Source: Allomeiothermus silvanus DSM 9946 (GTDB lineage Bacteria > Deinococcota > Deinococci > Deinococcales > Thermaceae). Taken from it: a stretch of DNA of 64,000 nt. The stretch lies in contig NC_014212.1 in assembly GCF_000092125.1 (NCBI RefSeq), positions 1,570,001-1,634,000 on the forward strand. Direction: 5' to 3'. Shown here piece by piece: positions 13,029 through 21,829 of this stretch (position 1 is the stretch's first letter; every line of letters begins with the position of its first letter). The position numbers and the translations under genes were made by a program. The notes beneath the pieces were generated by a model. The model made no database searches and was not told the origin of the DNA. It worked only from the letters and a program-made list of their open reading frames with translations.

Positions 13029-13899
13029 TCAGTCGCCTGCGCCCAAGTGTACCCGACGTTCGACCTCGAGGAAGCGCTCCTCGGCTTCGCGTTCGCGGGA
13101 GAGTATCGAGACCAGCCATCCGGCCAGGAAGCCCAGGGGGATGGAGATAATGCCGGGGTTCTTCAAGGGGAAAATAGGCGCTGCGTGCTTGAGGATATCT
13201 ACCTGAACCGTGGGGGAAAGGTAGATGAGCAGCACCGCGGAGAGAGTACCTACCAGAATGGCGGCCACCGCTCCCGCTGTAGTGAAACCCCGCCAGAATA
13301 TGGAATACACCAAAGCGGGAAGGTTTCCGCTGGCGGCGATGGCGAAGGCCAGACCCACGGTAAAAGCCACGTTCTGCCCCTTGAAAGCGATCCCCAGGAG
13401 GATGGCTACTATCCCCAGAACCAGGGTGGCGGTCCGGGCCACACGGAGCTGCTCCCCCTCGGAAACATGCCCTCGGCGTACCACGTTTACCCAAATGTCA
13501 TGGGAGAGCGCCGCCGCCCCGGAGAGGGTAAGGCCCGCCACCACCGCCAGGATAGTAGCAAAGGCCACCGCGGCGATGAATCCCAGGAAGGGAGTACCCC
13601 CTAACGCCTCGGCGAGCAGGGGAGCTGCCATGTTCCCCCCCTTGTCGATGGCCCGGATGGCGTCTGGCCCCACCAGGGTCATCGCGCCAAAGCCCAACAC
13701 GAAGGTCATCAGGTAGAAGAACCCAATGAAGAGGGTGGCCCAGGTAACCGAGGTCCGAGCGGCCTTGGCGTCGGGAACGGTGTAAAAACGCATCAAGATG
13801 TGGGGCAGCCCAGCCGTGCCTAGCATGAGGGCCAGTCCTAGCGAGAGGGTGTCGATGGGGTTGGCTACCAGCCCCCCGGGGGCCAGGACTTTATCCCCC
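13029..13899 (-). pseudogene. actP: Cation/acetate symporter ActP, N-terminal half deleted
   Basis: The remaining 290 residues match the C-terminal half of ActP-type sodium:solute symporters: SLGLALMLGTAGLPHILMRF, VPDAKAARTSV, AFATILAVVAGLTLSGAAA and VGLAFAIAASGNLPAL are all characteristic. About seven membrane helices remain of the usual 13. The family is about 550-600 residues, so roughly the first 250-290 are missing, replaced by the end of an insertion sequence at 13900. The open frame continues into the IS to 14147, but that part is not symporter sequence. The protein cannot work as a transporter. Confidence 0.85.
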
Positions 13900-14993
13900 T
13901 TAGGACTTACGCAGTTGGCTGAAGGATGTGGAGGGGATGGGCGAGATAACTTCGTATTGCCTCGCGAACAATGGACGCCTTGGCCTCGTACCAGCTCACC
14001 CCCCTGCGCAGCCGGTAGACCTCCAGCCGGAGGAAGGCCCGCAAAGCCAGGAGGAGGTGCCGCAGGATGGAGACCGCCTTCCTCACCTGGGCCCGCTCCA
14101 CCCCACAGCACTGCTTGAGCCCCCGATGGTACACTTCGATCCCCCATCCTTGCCGCTCTAACTCCGCCCGCTTCTCTTCGCTCATCCCCAGATGGTTCGT
14201 GGCCCAGTACTCCGCCTCCCCGTCCTTGGAGAGCGTTCGGAACACCCTCACGAACCCAAAACCCCGAAGATGAACCACCCTCCCCTCCCCAGGGATTTCC
14301 ACCTCACGGATGGGTACATTTCCCTTCCCCTCCGGGTTGACCAGGCGGTTGCCCTTCAGCCGCGTCAGAAACCGCCAGCCAAAGCTGACTATGGCCTTGA
14401 GGTTCTCCAAGCTGGCATACCAGCTGTCCATCAGGACATATTCCGGCTGAAACCCCCGCTCCTTCGCTTTCTGGAGCATGGTCTGAAAGTGGTCGTTTTT
14501 TCTCTTCCCATCCTGGGGCTTGTCGTAGACCCGAAAGTCGCAGGGGATCAGGGCCTGCCCCTCCGTCCACAGCAGGGTCATGAGGGCGATGCCCCTAACC
14601 ACCCTTTGGTGTTTGCCGCTCCAGTGGTAACTCACCAGATCCATGTCCCGAGCGTAGGGCTTATCCAGGGTGGTGTCGTCCAGGATCAGCAGCCCCTCCC
14701 TGAGCTTCACGAAGGCCTTGGCCTCCTGCCACAGCGCCGCCGTGTCGGGCGGCTGTCTTTGCAGCAGGCGGGTAAAGGCATCATGGGCGGGAGGGCTCTT
14801 CTCCTTTGGACTACAGCGAGCGGCCTCGGTACAGGTGAAGACCCGCTGAGCGGCGATGAGAAAGTGGATGTAGTCCAGGTCATCGCACTTCGGTGGGTTC
14901 ATGGGCATCACCCCCTTTGGAGAAGCTTGGCTAAGCACTCTCCTCCTAGCACACAGAAGAATGTCCAGTCAACTGCAACTGCGTAACTCCTAA
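13900..14993. mobile_element. IS701-type insertion sequence at a deletion junction
   Basis: Terminal inverted repeats TTAGGACTTACGCAGTTG (13900-13917) and CAACTGCGTAACTCCTAA (14976-14993) match at 17 of 18 positions. Length is 1094 bp with one transposase gene. The flanks (GACGC and GGGGG when read on the minus strand) show no target duplication. Both neighbouring genes are truncated exactly at its ends, so it marks a deletion, not a simple insertion. Confidence 0.88.
13907..14938 (-). CDS. IS701-family DDE transposase
   Basis: 343 residues or slightly shorter (the ATG giving MNPPKCDD may be the real start). DDE signatures: first Asp in LILDDTTLDKPYA, followed by the typical SYHWSGKHQRVV; second Asp in EYVLMDSWYASL; and a catalytic Glu region near IEVYHRGLKQCCGVERAQ. 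Full length with no frameshift, so probably active. The stop overlaps the left inverted repeat. Confidence 0.85.
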   Translation of the reverse strand: MLSQASPKGVMPMNPPKCDDLDYIHFLIAAQRVFTCTEAARCSPKEKSPPAHDAFTRLLQRQPPDTAALWQEAKAFVKLREGLLILDDTTLDKPYARDMDLVSYHWSGKHQRVVRGIALMTLLWTEGQALIPCDFRVYDKPQDGKRKNDHFQTMLQKAKERGFQPEYVLMDSWYASLENLKAIVSFGWRFLTRLKGNRLVNPEGKGNVPIREVEIPGEGRVVHLRGFGFVRVFRTLSKDGEAEYWATNHLGMSEEKRAELERQGWGIEVYHRGLKQCCGVERAQVRKAVSILRHLLLALRAFLRLEVYRLRRGVSWYEAKASIVREAIRSYLAHPLHILQPTA

Positions 14994-17497
14994 GCGTCTA
15001 CCAGGGCTTCGCTTTGGAGCTGCCCAGCCCTGAGCACTACAAAGGCTTTGATGCGCTCGCCTTTCAAGGAATCCGCCACCCCGATCACCGCGGCCTCGGC
15101 GACTGCAGGGTGGGAGACCAAGGCGCTCTCCACGTCCGCGGTTCCGATGCGGTGCCCGGCCACGTTGAGTACATCGTCGGCACGGCCTAAGACGCTGAAG
15201 TAGCCGTCTTCGTCGCAACTCGCTACATCCCCCGCAGCGTAGACTTCGCCGGGGATCTCGCGCCAGTACTGGGCGTAGCGTTCAGGGTTACCCCATACGG
15301 TGCGCATCATGTGGGGGAAGGGCCGTTTGAGCACGAGTAGCCCGCCCTGCCCCGCCGGGACCTCCTGGCCCTCAGGGCTGACGATGGCTGCTTCTACCCC
15401 CGGCAACGCCACGCCCGCCGCTCCCGGCTTGGCCGGGTGAGTGAGGGGGGTTCCCAAGGTGGGACCGCCGAGTTCGGTCTGCCACCAGTTATCCGCCACG
15501 AAAGCCCGCCGTCCCGAGTCGGCTAGGTGTTCCCAGGCCCACAGCCAGGCCTCGGGATTGAGGGGTTCTCCCGCCACGGCCAGCAGGCGTAGGCTCGAGA
15601 GGTCGGCCTTGCTCGGCCATTCCGGGCCAAACTTCATAAACATCCGCACCGCAGTGGGCGCGGTGAACATCACGTTGACCCGGTAGCGCTCGACCAACTG
15701 CCAAAAAATACCTGGATTGGGGTAGTCGGGAGCCCCCTCGCGCAGCACGCTGGTGAGACCTTCGAGCAGCGGAGCGTAGACAATATAGGAGTGCCCCACG
15801 ATCCAGCCGATGTCCGAGGTACTCCAGAACACGTCAGTATCCTTGGCGTCAAAGAAGGTGCGCAGGTGGTAGGTGGTGCCCACCATGTACCCGCCGTGGA
15901 CGTGGACGACCCCCTTGGGCTTGCCGGTGGAGCCCGAGGTGTAGAGGATAAACAGGGGGTGTTCGCTGTCCAGCGGCTCGGCGGGGGCCAAGGTGCTCTC
16001 GGCCTCGAGCACCTCCCAGAACTCGGGGTGCCGGGGCGTGTTGCCCCGGCGGTGCCATAACACCTCGACCTCGAGCCCCTGCACCGCTTCCTCGACCACC
16101 CCGCTCAGCGACACGGCCTGTCCGGCTTGGTAAGACCGGTCTGCCGCGATCAAGAGCTTAGCCCCGGTATCCTCTAAGCGCTCGCGCAAAGCAGCTGCCC
16201 CCAATCCTGCCGGGATCAGCACATGCACGGCCCCGATGCGGGCACACGCCAGCATGGCCAAAGAGGCCTCGAGCCCGGTGGGCATATACACGGCTACTCG
16301 ATCTCCCGCCACCACCCCTAGCCGCTTTAAGGCCGAGGCTAACCGAGCGGTTCGGTCCAGCAGCTCGCGGTAGGTGAGCTTGTGGGTTTTGCCCTCTCCC
16401 GAAAGCGCCACCAGCGCCAGTTGGTTACGCCGCGGGCTCGAGGCGTGGCGGTCGAGGGCGTTATAGGTCAGGTTGGTTTTCCCGCCGACGAACCAGCGAT
16501 GAAGGGGCAGGTTCAGCTCCTGGACTTTCCTCCACCGCTCAAACCAACAGAAGCGCTCAGCCCACTCCGCCCAGAACCCCTCGGGGTCCTCTAGACTGCG
16601 CTGGTAGGTGCCGCGGTAATCTTGCAGGTTTGCCGCATGACGGAGTGTGGGATCGGCCCACACCTGGGGCGATTCGGGCGTGTGGTCGGGGGTTTTCGAG
16701 GGTGAGGGCAGCGGAGCGCTCTCGAGCGATGGGGGTTCACGTCTGGGCTGGGTCGGCCCGACCTGGTGCGCGCTGGCCTGGCTCACCTCCTGTACCGCCC
16801 GGAGCAGTCGGGTAAAGGCGTAGGGGAACCGACGTGAAGGCACCACCACCCCTAGCGAGCCGATCACCTGCCCTTCTGAGCCAAAGATGGGCGCAGCCAG
16901 CCCAGAGAGGCCCAAGGCGTATTCCTCGAGTTCCACCGCGAAGCCCATCTGTCGCACCCGCGCCAGCTCCTCGCGCAAGGCTAGAGGATCGGTAAGGGTG
17001 TAGGGGGTACGTGGGCGCAACTCCCCCGCCTGCTGGGTGAGTTCGTCCTCCGGCAGATAGGCCAAGACTGCTTTTCCCAGCGCGAAGGCGTACAAGCTCC
17101 CCTGGACTTGCCTCTCCAGCCCCTCGGGCTTGGGCAGCCCCTGGCGGCCGCGGGTGGCCAGTTCAAGTCCTCCCTCCGGGGTGAGCAAAGCCAGGTAGAC
17201 CCGCTCCCGGGTGCGCAGGTAAAGCTCCTCGAGCGCATCCTGCAAGCGCTCGAAGTGCTCGGCTTTGGGGGTGGAGTGGGCGGGGGCCAAGGCGGCCTTG
17301 GAGACCCGGTAGCTAGACCCCTCCCGCTCGGCGAAGCCCTCCGCGACCAGGCTGGCCAGCAGGGCGTAGGCCGTTGAGAGACTCTTGCCCAGCATCCGGG
17401 CTACCTCCCTCGCCTCGAGTCCCTCCGGATGGGCGGCCAGATAGGCCAGTACCCGCAGGGCTGCTTCCACTGTGCTAAGCCGCTTGCTCCGTCCCAT
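14990..17497 (-). CDS. IclR regulator fused to acyl-CoA synthetase, C-terminus truncated
   Basis: 835 residues in one open frame. Residues 1-75 are an IclR winged helix (LSTVEAALRVLAYLAAHPEG, SLSTAYALLASLVAEG); 80-245 is an IclR effector domain (LAPIFGSEGQVIGSLGVVVP). A Pro-rich linker (about 245-285) joins a nearly complete acetyl/propionyl-CoA synthetase: [13 protein letters not shown]-loop, NWWQTELGGP, GRADDVLNVAGHRIG. It stops at SEALVDA, inside the IS repeat, about 60-90 residues early, and lacks the GKIMRR loop with the catalytic Lys. DNA binding and adenylate binding may survive, but full ligase activity should not. Head of the acetate operon, divergent from acs. Confidence 0.85.
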   Translation of the reverse strand: MGRSKRLSTVEAALRVLAYLAAHPEGLEAREVARMLGKSLSTAYALLASLVAEGFAEREGSSYRVSKAALAPAHSTPKAEHFERLQDALEELYLRTRERVYLALLTPEGGLELATRGRQGLPKPEGLERQVQGSLYAFALGKAVLAYLPEDELTQQAGELRPRTPYTLTDPLALREELARVRQMGFAVELEEYALGLSGLAAPIFGSEGQVIGSLGVVVPSRRFPYAFTRLLRAVQEVSQASAHQVGPTQPRREPPSLESAPLPSPSKTPDHTPESPQVWADPTLRHAANLQDYRGTYQRSLEDPEGFWAEWAERFCWFERWRKVQELNLPLHRWFVGGKTNLTYNALDRHASSPRRNQLALVALSGEGKTHKLTYRELLDRTARLASALKRLGVVAGDRVAVYMPTGLEASLAMLACARIGAVHVLIPAGLGAAALRERLEDTGAKLLIAADRSYQAGQAVSLSGVVEEAVQGLEVEVLWHRRGNTPRHPEFWEVLEAESTLAPAEPLDSEHPLFILYTSGSTGKPKGVVHVHGGYMVGTTYHLRTFFDAKDTDVFWSTSDIGWIVGHSYIVYAPLLEGLTSVLREGAPDYPNPGIFWQLVERYRVNVMFTAPTAVRMFMKFGPEWPSKADLSSLRLLAVAGEPLNPEAWLWAWEHLADSGRRAFVADNWWQTELGGPTLGTPLTHPAKPGAAGVALPGVEAAIVSPEGQEVPAGQGGLLVLKRPFPHMMRTVWGNPERYAQYWREIPGEVYAAGDVASCDEDGYFSVLGRADDVLNVAGHRIGTADVESALVSHPAVAEAAVIGVADSLKGERIKAFVVLRAGQLQSEALVDA

Positions 17498-17705
17498 TGC
17501 CTCCCTCGGATTGCTGGGAATCCCCTGGAAACCTGGCTCGTTCTGACGGAGCCATCATTACCTTAGGCCCCTCCCCGCGTCAAGAAACCGCCCTTTTTGA
17601 ACATTGTGCGAAACTCCGCCATTCTTGCAGTGGCGCGTGCGGCTTCATAAGCTGTTAGCCAGGTCCACCGTATAAGGTGCAAGTCTAACAACCGGGAGGG
17701 TGATT

Positions 17706-19661
17706 ATGGATCAAAGCGCGGATCGGATCGAAGCGGTGCTGAAAGAAGAGCGGGTGTTCTACCCTTCGGAAGACTTCAAGCGATCTGCCCTCCTCGCCAA
17801 GCCCGAGGAGTACCAAGCCCTGTACGAGGAGAGCTTGAGGGATCCGGAAGGTTTCTGGGGCCGTTTTGCGGGTGAGTTCCACTGGTTCGAGCCTTGGAAG
17901 AAAGTGCTCGAGTGGAATGTTCCCTACGCGAAGTGGTTCGTGGGCGGAAAGACCAACCTGACCTATAACGCCCTCGATCGCCACCTCGCCTCCCGCCGCA
18001 ACAAAGCGGCTATCGTCTTCGAGGGTGAGCCCGGCGATTCCCGGGTGCTCACCTACCACGACCTGCACCGCGAGGTCAGCAAGTTCGCCAACGTGCTCAA
18101 AGGGCTGGGGGTGAACAAGGGCGACCGGGTGACCATCTACCTGCCGATGATCCCGGAGGCCGCCATCGCCATGCTGGCGTGTGCCCGCATCGGGGCCATC
18201 CATAGCGTGGTTTTCGGGGGCTTCTCGGCCTCGGCCCTTGCCGAACGCATCAACGATGCCCAGTCCGCGGTGTTGGTCACTGCCGATGGCGGCTGGCGGC
18301 GGGGTTCGGTGGTTCCCCTCAAGGCCAACGCTGACGAGGCCCTAGCCAGCACCGAAAGCGTCCGGCATGTAGTGGTGGTCAGGCGCGTCGGTCAGGAGGT
18401 GCCCATGCTGCCGGGGCGCGACCACTGGTACCACGAGCTGATGGCGAGTGCCTCCGACCGCTGCGAGGCTGAGCCATTAGACAGCGAGCATCCCCTGTTT
18501 ATCCTCTACACCTCGGGCTCCACCGGCAAGCCCAAGGGGGTAATGCACACTACCGCTGGGTACATGGCCTATGTGGCCCTCACCGCCCGCTACGTCTTCG
18601 ACCTCAAAGAGACCGACACCTACTTCTGCACCGCTGACGTGGGCTGGGTTACTGGGCACAGCTACGTGGTATATGGGCTCCTGCTGAACGGGGCCACCAC
18701 GCTGATGTACGAGGGGGCCCCCAACTGGCCCGATGAAGGGCGGATCTGGAACATCATCGACAAATACGGGGTGAGCATCCTCTACACCGCTCCCACCGCC
18801 ATCCGGGCGTTCATGAAATGGGGAGAGCAGTGGCCGCTCAAATATCGGCTCTCGAGCCTGCGCCTGCTGGGCTCGGTGGGTGAACCCATCAACCCCGAGG
18901 CCTGGCTGTGGTACTACCACGTGATCGGCAAAGGTCGCTGCCCCATCGTGGATACTTGGTGGCAGACCGAGACCGGGGGGATCATGATCACCACCCTGCC
19001 GGGGGTGCATCCGATGAAACCCGGTCATGCCGGAAAGCCTTTCTTCGGGGTCGAGCCGGATATCGTGGACACCAGTGGAAAAACGATCACCGGCGCCGAC
19101 GAGGGTGGCCACCTGATTATCAAGCGCCCTTGGCCGTCCATGCTGCGCACCGTGTGGGGCGATCCCGAGCGCTACGAGCGGCAGTACTGGAGCCAGTACC
19201 CCGGCAACTACTTCACGGGTGATGGGGCCAGGCGCGATTCGGACGGTTACTACTTGATTATGGGCCGGGTAGATGACGTGCTCAACGTCTCCGGGCACCG
19301 TCTGGGCACTATGGAGGTGGAAAGCGCCCTGGTCTCGCACCCGGCAGTAGCCGAAGCCGCGGTGGTGGGCCGCCCCGACCCCATTAAGGGAGAAGGAATT
19401 GTAGCCTTTGTGACCCTAAAGGCTGGGTATACTCCCTCGGACGCGCTGAGCGCAGAACTCAAGGCCCACGTGGTCAAGGCTATTGGAGCCATCGCCCGTC
19501 CGGACGAGATTCGCTTCACCGAGGCTATGCCCAAGACCCGCTCGGGGAAGATCATGCGCCGGCTATTGCGGCAGATTGCCGCAGGAGAATCGGAGATCAA
19601 GGGCGACACCTCCACCCTCGAGGACCGTAGCGTGGTGGAGCGGCTTAAAGCCGCCCAGTAG
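17706..19661 (+). CDS. acs: Acetyl-CoA synthetase
   Basis: Activates acetate with ATP and CoA to acetyl-CoA through acetyl-AMP. 651 residues from the ATG at 17706, with GGGAGGG 6-12 nt upstream. All family marks are present: ACS_N region ([16 protein letters not shown]), P-loop [13 protein letters not shown] near 260, [11 protein letters not shown] near 418, [16 protein letters not shown] near 520, and catalytic Lys in [11 protein letters not shown] near 614, the Lys normally acetylated by Pat enzymes. Length matches bacterial Acs. It stands divergent from the IclR-synthetase fusion across a 208-bp gap that must hold both promoters and probably the IclR-type operator. With actP broken, it likely serves acetate entering by other routes. 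Confidence 0.96.
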   Translation: MDQSADRIEAVLKEERVFYPSEDFKRSALLAKPEEYQALYEESLRDPEGFWGRFAGEFHWFEPWKKVLEWNVPYAKWFVGGKTNLTYNALDRHLASRRNKAAIVFEGEPGDSRVLTYHDLHREVSKFANVLKGLGVNKGDRVTIYLPMIPEAAIAMLACARIGAIHSVVFGGFSASALAERINDAQSAVLVTADGGWRRGSVVPLKANADEALASTESVRHVVVVRRVGQEVPMLPGRDHWYHELMASASDRCEAEPLDSEHPLFILYTSGSTGKPKGVMHTTAGYMAYVALTARYVFDLKETDTYFCTADVGWVTGHSYVVYGLLLNGATTLMYEGAPNWPDEGRIWNIIDKYGVSILYTAPTAIRAFMKWGEQWPLKYRLSSLRLLGSVGEPINPEAWLWYYHVIGKGRCPIVDTWWQTETGGIMITTLPGVHPMKPGHAGKPFFGVEPDIVDTSGKTITGADEGGHLIIKRPWPSMLRTVWGDPERYERQYWSQYPGNYFTGDGARRDSDGYYLIMGRVDDVLNVSGHRLGTMEVESALVSHPAVAEAAVVGRPDPIKGEGIVAFVTLKAGYTPSDALSAELKAHVVKAIGAIARPDEIRFTEAMPKTRSGKIMRRLLRQIAAGESEIKGDTSTLEDRSVVERLKAAQ

Positions 19662-19694
19662 GGAAACTGTGTAGATTCGTAACCGCGGTGCCTT

Positions 19695-19722
19695 TTGCCC
19701 CCCGTATTTGATAGCGTATTAT
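19695..19722 (+). promoter_or_regulatory. Promoter of the metal ABC transporter, leaderless
   Basis: TTGCCC (19695-19700), a 16-bp spacer and TATTAT (19717-19722) end 8 nt before the ATG at 19731. The start of transcription would fall on or next to the start codon. Confidence 0.5.
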
Positions 19723-19730
19723 CAGGTGGT

Positions 19731-20486
19731 ATGGTGGCCCCAGCGGTTCAGGTGCAAGACCTCAGCGTGCGCTTTGGTGATTTTCAAGCGCTCCAAGACG
19801 TAAGCTTTGTGGCCCCCCAGGGCTCCTTCGTGGCTATCGTGGGGCCTAACGGGGCCGGAAAGAGCACCCTGTTGCGGGTGCTGTTGGGCCTGGTTCAACC
19901 CGAACAAGGCAGTTTCCAGCTTTTCGGTAGGCCGCTTGCCGCCCTGCCGCCGGAGCAGGTGGGATACGTGCCCCAGGTCAAGGGCTTCGACCGCAGCTTT
20001 CCCGCTTTAGCCCTCGAGCTGGTAGTTTCGGGAATTCGCCGGGCTTGGCCGTTTCGGGTCACCGCCCCAGAGCAGAAGCGTGCCCGAGAAGCGCTCGAGC
20101 AGGTGGGAGCTTCTCGGTTGGAGAGCCGCTCGCTGGGGCGGCTCTCGGGGGGCGAACTGCAAAGGGTCTACTTGGCCCGCGCGTTGGTGCACCAACCCAG
20201 GTTACTCCTGCTGGATGAGCCCGCAACGGGCGTGGACGCGGTAGGGGAGGCCGACCTCTACCGCCACCTCGAGGCCTACCAGAAGCGCTCGGGGGCTACC
20301 ATCCTGATGATCACCCACGACTGGGAGGCCGCCAACCACCATGCTACGCACGTACTGCTGCTCAACCGCCGGGTGATTGACTTCGGCCCACCCCAGCGGG
20401 TGCTCGGCCCGGAGTGTCTGAGCCGGGCCTTCGGTCACGTGGGCCATGCCCACCTGAACGAGGCCATCCAGCCACGCATTCCCTGA
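19731..20486 (+). CDS. Metal (Mn/Zn/Fe) ABC transporter ATP-binding protein
   Basis: 251 residues. Energises import of a divalent metal together with the permease gene that starts 2 bp downstream. Motifs: Walker A GPNGAGKST near 40, Q-loop YVPQ, signature LSGGELQRV near 137, Walker B LLLLDEPATGVD near 160, and switch His in MITHD near 190. It groups with ZnuC/MntB/SitB-type ATPases. ATG 19731 is preferred over the frame opening at 19695, because the -10 box lies between the two. A His-rich tail (HVGHAHLNE) may sense metal. No substrate-binding protein gene is adjacent. Confidence 0.88.
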   Translation: MVAPAVQVQDLSVRFGDFQALQDVSFVAPQGSFVAIVGPNGAGKSTLLRVLLGLVQPEQGSFQLFGRPLAALPPEQVGYVPQVKGFDRSFPALALELVVSGIRRAWPFRVTAPEQKRAREALEQVGASRLESRSLGRLSGGELQRVYLARALVHQPRLLLLDEPATGVDAVGEADLYRHLEAYQKRSGATILMITHDWEAANHHATHVLLLNRRVIDFGPPQRVLGPECLSRAFGHVGHAHLNEAIQPRIP

Positions 20487-20487
20487 T

Positions 20488-21294
20488 ATGCTCGAGGCCC
20501 TCTCTTTCCCTTTCTTTCAGCGCGCCCTGCTGGCCGGGGTGCTGGTGGGGGCTTTTATCAGCTATTACGCCCCCTTCGTGGTGCAGCGCAAGCTCTCCTT
20601 CCTCTCGCACGGATTGGCCCACGCGGCCTTCGGGGGGGTGGCGATTGCCCTTTTCTTCAATACCGAGCCGCTATGGGTGGCGCTGCCGTTTACCGTGCTG
20701 GTAGCTTTGGGGATCACCTGGGTGCGCTCGAGGACGGGTCTCGGCGAGGACTCGGCCATCGGGATTTTTCTGGCCCTGGCTCTGGCCTTTGGCATCCTGA
20801 TCCTCTCCTTCCGGACCAGCTACGCCGCCGAGGCCCTTTCGTATCTCTTCGGCTCGCTGCTCACCGTCACCCCTACCGACCTCTGGATCTCGCTAGCGGT
20901 CCTGGTGCTGACCCTAGCCCTGCTTCCTTTGTGGGGCCGCTGGGCCTATGCCACCTTCGATCGCGACCTAGCCCTAGCCGACCGCCGCCGAGTGCTGACC
21001 CAAGACTACCTCCTCTCGGCGCTGGTCGCAGTAGCCACCGTGGTAGCGGTAAAGGTGGTGGGGGCGTTGTTGGTGGGGGCTTTTTTGGTGATCCCAGCGG
21101 CTACCGCTCGGTTGTGGAGTCGCACTTTTAGCACTATGACGCTACTCTCGGTCGTGCTGGGAATTACCACGGCGCTGGTCGGTCTGATCTTGTCCTACCA
21201 GTTTAATGTCCCTAGCGGGGCCAGCATCGTGCTCCTACAAGCCGCGATCTTTGCCTTGGCCTTCAGCACCGGGCGGCGCGAACCAGCGGGGTAG
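20488..21294 (+). CDS. Metal ABC transporter permease (ABC-3 family)
   Basis: 268 residues with about eight hydrophobic helices, e.g. ALLAGVLVGAFISYYAPFVV, VGALLVGAFLVIPAATARL and LLSVVLGITTALVGLILSY. LSHGLAHAAFGGVAIALF is typical of the ZnuB/MntB family, and the pattern RVLTQDYLLSALVAVATVVAVKVVG matches the coupling region. It starts 2 bp after the ATPase stop, so the two are coupled. The solute-binding lipoprotein must be encoded elsewhere. The metal cannot be told from the sequence. Confidence 0.9.
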   Translation: MLEALSFPFFQRALLAGVLVGAFISYYAPFVVQRKLSFLSHGLAHAAFGGVAIALFFNTEPLWVALPFTVLVALGITWVRSRTGLGEDSAIGIFLALALAFGILILSFRTSYAAEALSYLFGSLLTVTPTDLWISLAVLVLTLALLPLWGRWAYATFDRDLALADRRRVLTQDYLLSALVAVATVVAVKVVGALLVGAFLVIPAATARLWSRTFSTMTLLSVVLGITTALVGLILSYQFNVPSGASIVLLQAAIFALAFSTGRREPAG

Positions 21295-21315
21295 TCCGGC
21301 GGAGCAAATATACAA

Positions 21316-21344
21316 TTGTCAGGTGGTTTATAGGGGATTATAGT
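21316..21344 (+). promoter_or_regulatory. Promoter of iscR-iscS, leaderless
   Basis: TTGTCA (21316-21321), an exact 17-bp spacer and TATAGT (21339-21344), each one base from consensus. The ATG at 21351 follows after 6 nt, where transcription should begin, and no Shine-Dalgarno is present. Confidence 0.8.
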
Positions 21345-21350
21345 AGGGCT

Positions 21351-21806
21351 ATGTGGGTCTCTACCAAATCCCAGTATGGCCTGCGGGCGCTCGTAGAGAT
21401 TGGCCTGCGGGCCCCGGAGGCGGTTCCGCTCAAAGATGTGGCCGAGGCCCAGGGCATCAGCCAGCACTACCTCGAGCAGATCGCCGCGCAACTGCGCCGA
21501 GCGGGGTTTATCCGCAGTGTACGCGGGGCCAAGGGCGGGTACAAGCTGGGAAAGCCACCGGAGAAACTGACCGCGCTTGAGGTGGTGGAGGCGCTCGAGG
21601 GCAGCCTGGCCCCGGTCACCTGCCTTGACGATCCGGAGTCGTGCTACCATACCGGGCACTGCTCCACGGAAGCCCTTTGGAAGCGGGTGGACTTGGCCAT
21701 GCGCGGCGTGTTGGGTAGCACCTCGCTTAAGGATCTCATCGAGCAGCGGCGCATCATCGAGGCCCGCAAACTGGTACAGATCGAACCCGCGGAACGCCCG
21801 GCCTAG
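21351..21806 (+). CDS. iscR: Rrf2-family Fe-S regulator (IscR-like)
   Basis: 151 residues. An N-terminal winged helix (STKSQYGLRALVEIGLR, ISQHYLEQIAAQLRRAGFIRSVRGAKGGYKL) is followed by three Cys in VTCLDDPESCYHTGHC near residues 93-106, the arrangement that binds a [2Fe-2S] cluster in IscR. It would sense Fe-S supply and control the cysteine desulfurase gene that follows after 23 bp. The mRNA is probably leaderless. The C-terminal helix (LKDLIEQRRIIEARKLV) is normal for the family. Confidence 0.9.
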   Translation: MWVSTKSQYGLRALVEIGLRAPEAVPLKDVAEAQGISQHYLEQIAAQLRRAGFIRSVRGAKGGYKLGKPPEKLTALEVVEALEGSLAPVTCLDDPESCYHTGHCSTEALWKRVDLAMRGVLGSTSLKDLIEQRRIIEARKLVQIEPAERPA

Positions 21807-21829
21807 GCTTTGCTAGGGGAGATGAACTT

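Noticed and set aside
12961-13494. N-terminal extension of the DUF294 regulator (784 residues in all)
   Set aside because: It overlaps actP in another frame and lacks domain pattern; the cNMP-binding fold starts right after ATG 12960.
13029-14147. A 372-residue frame that would start inside the IS
   Set aside because: Only the part below 13900 is symporter; the rest is antisense-frame text of the transposase. Treated as an actP remnant.
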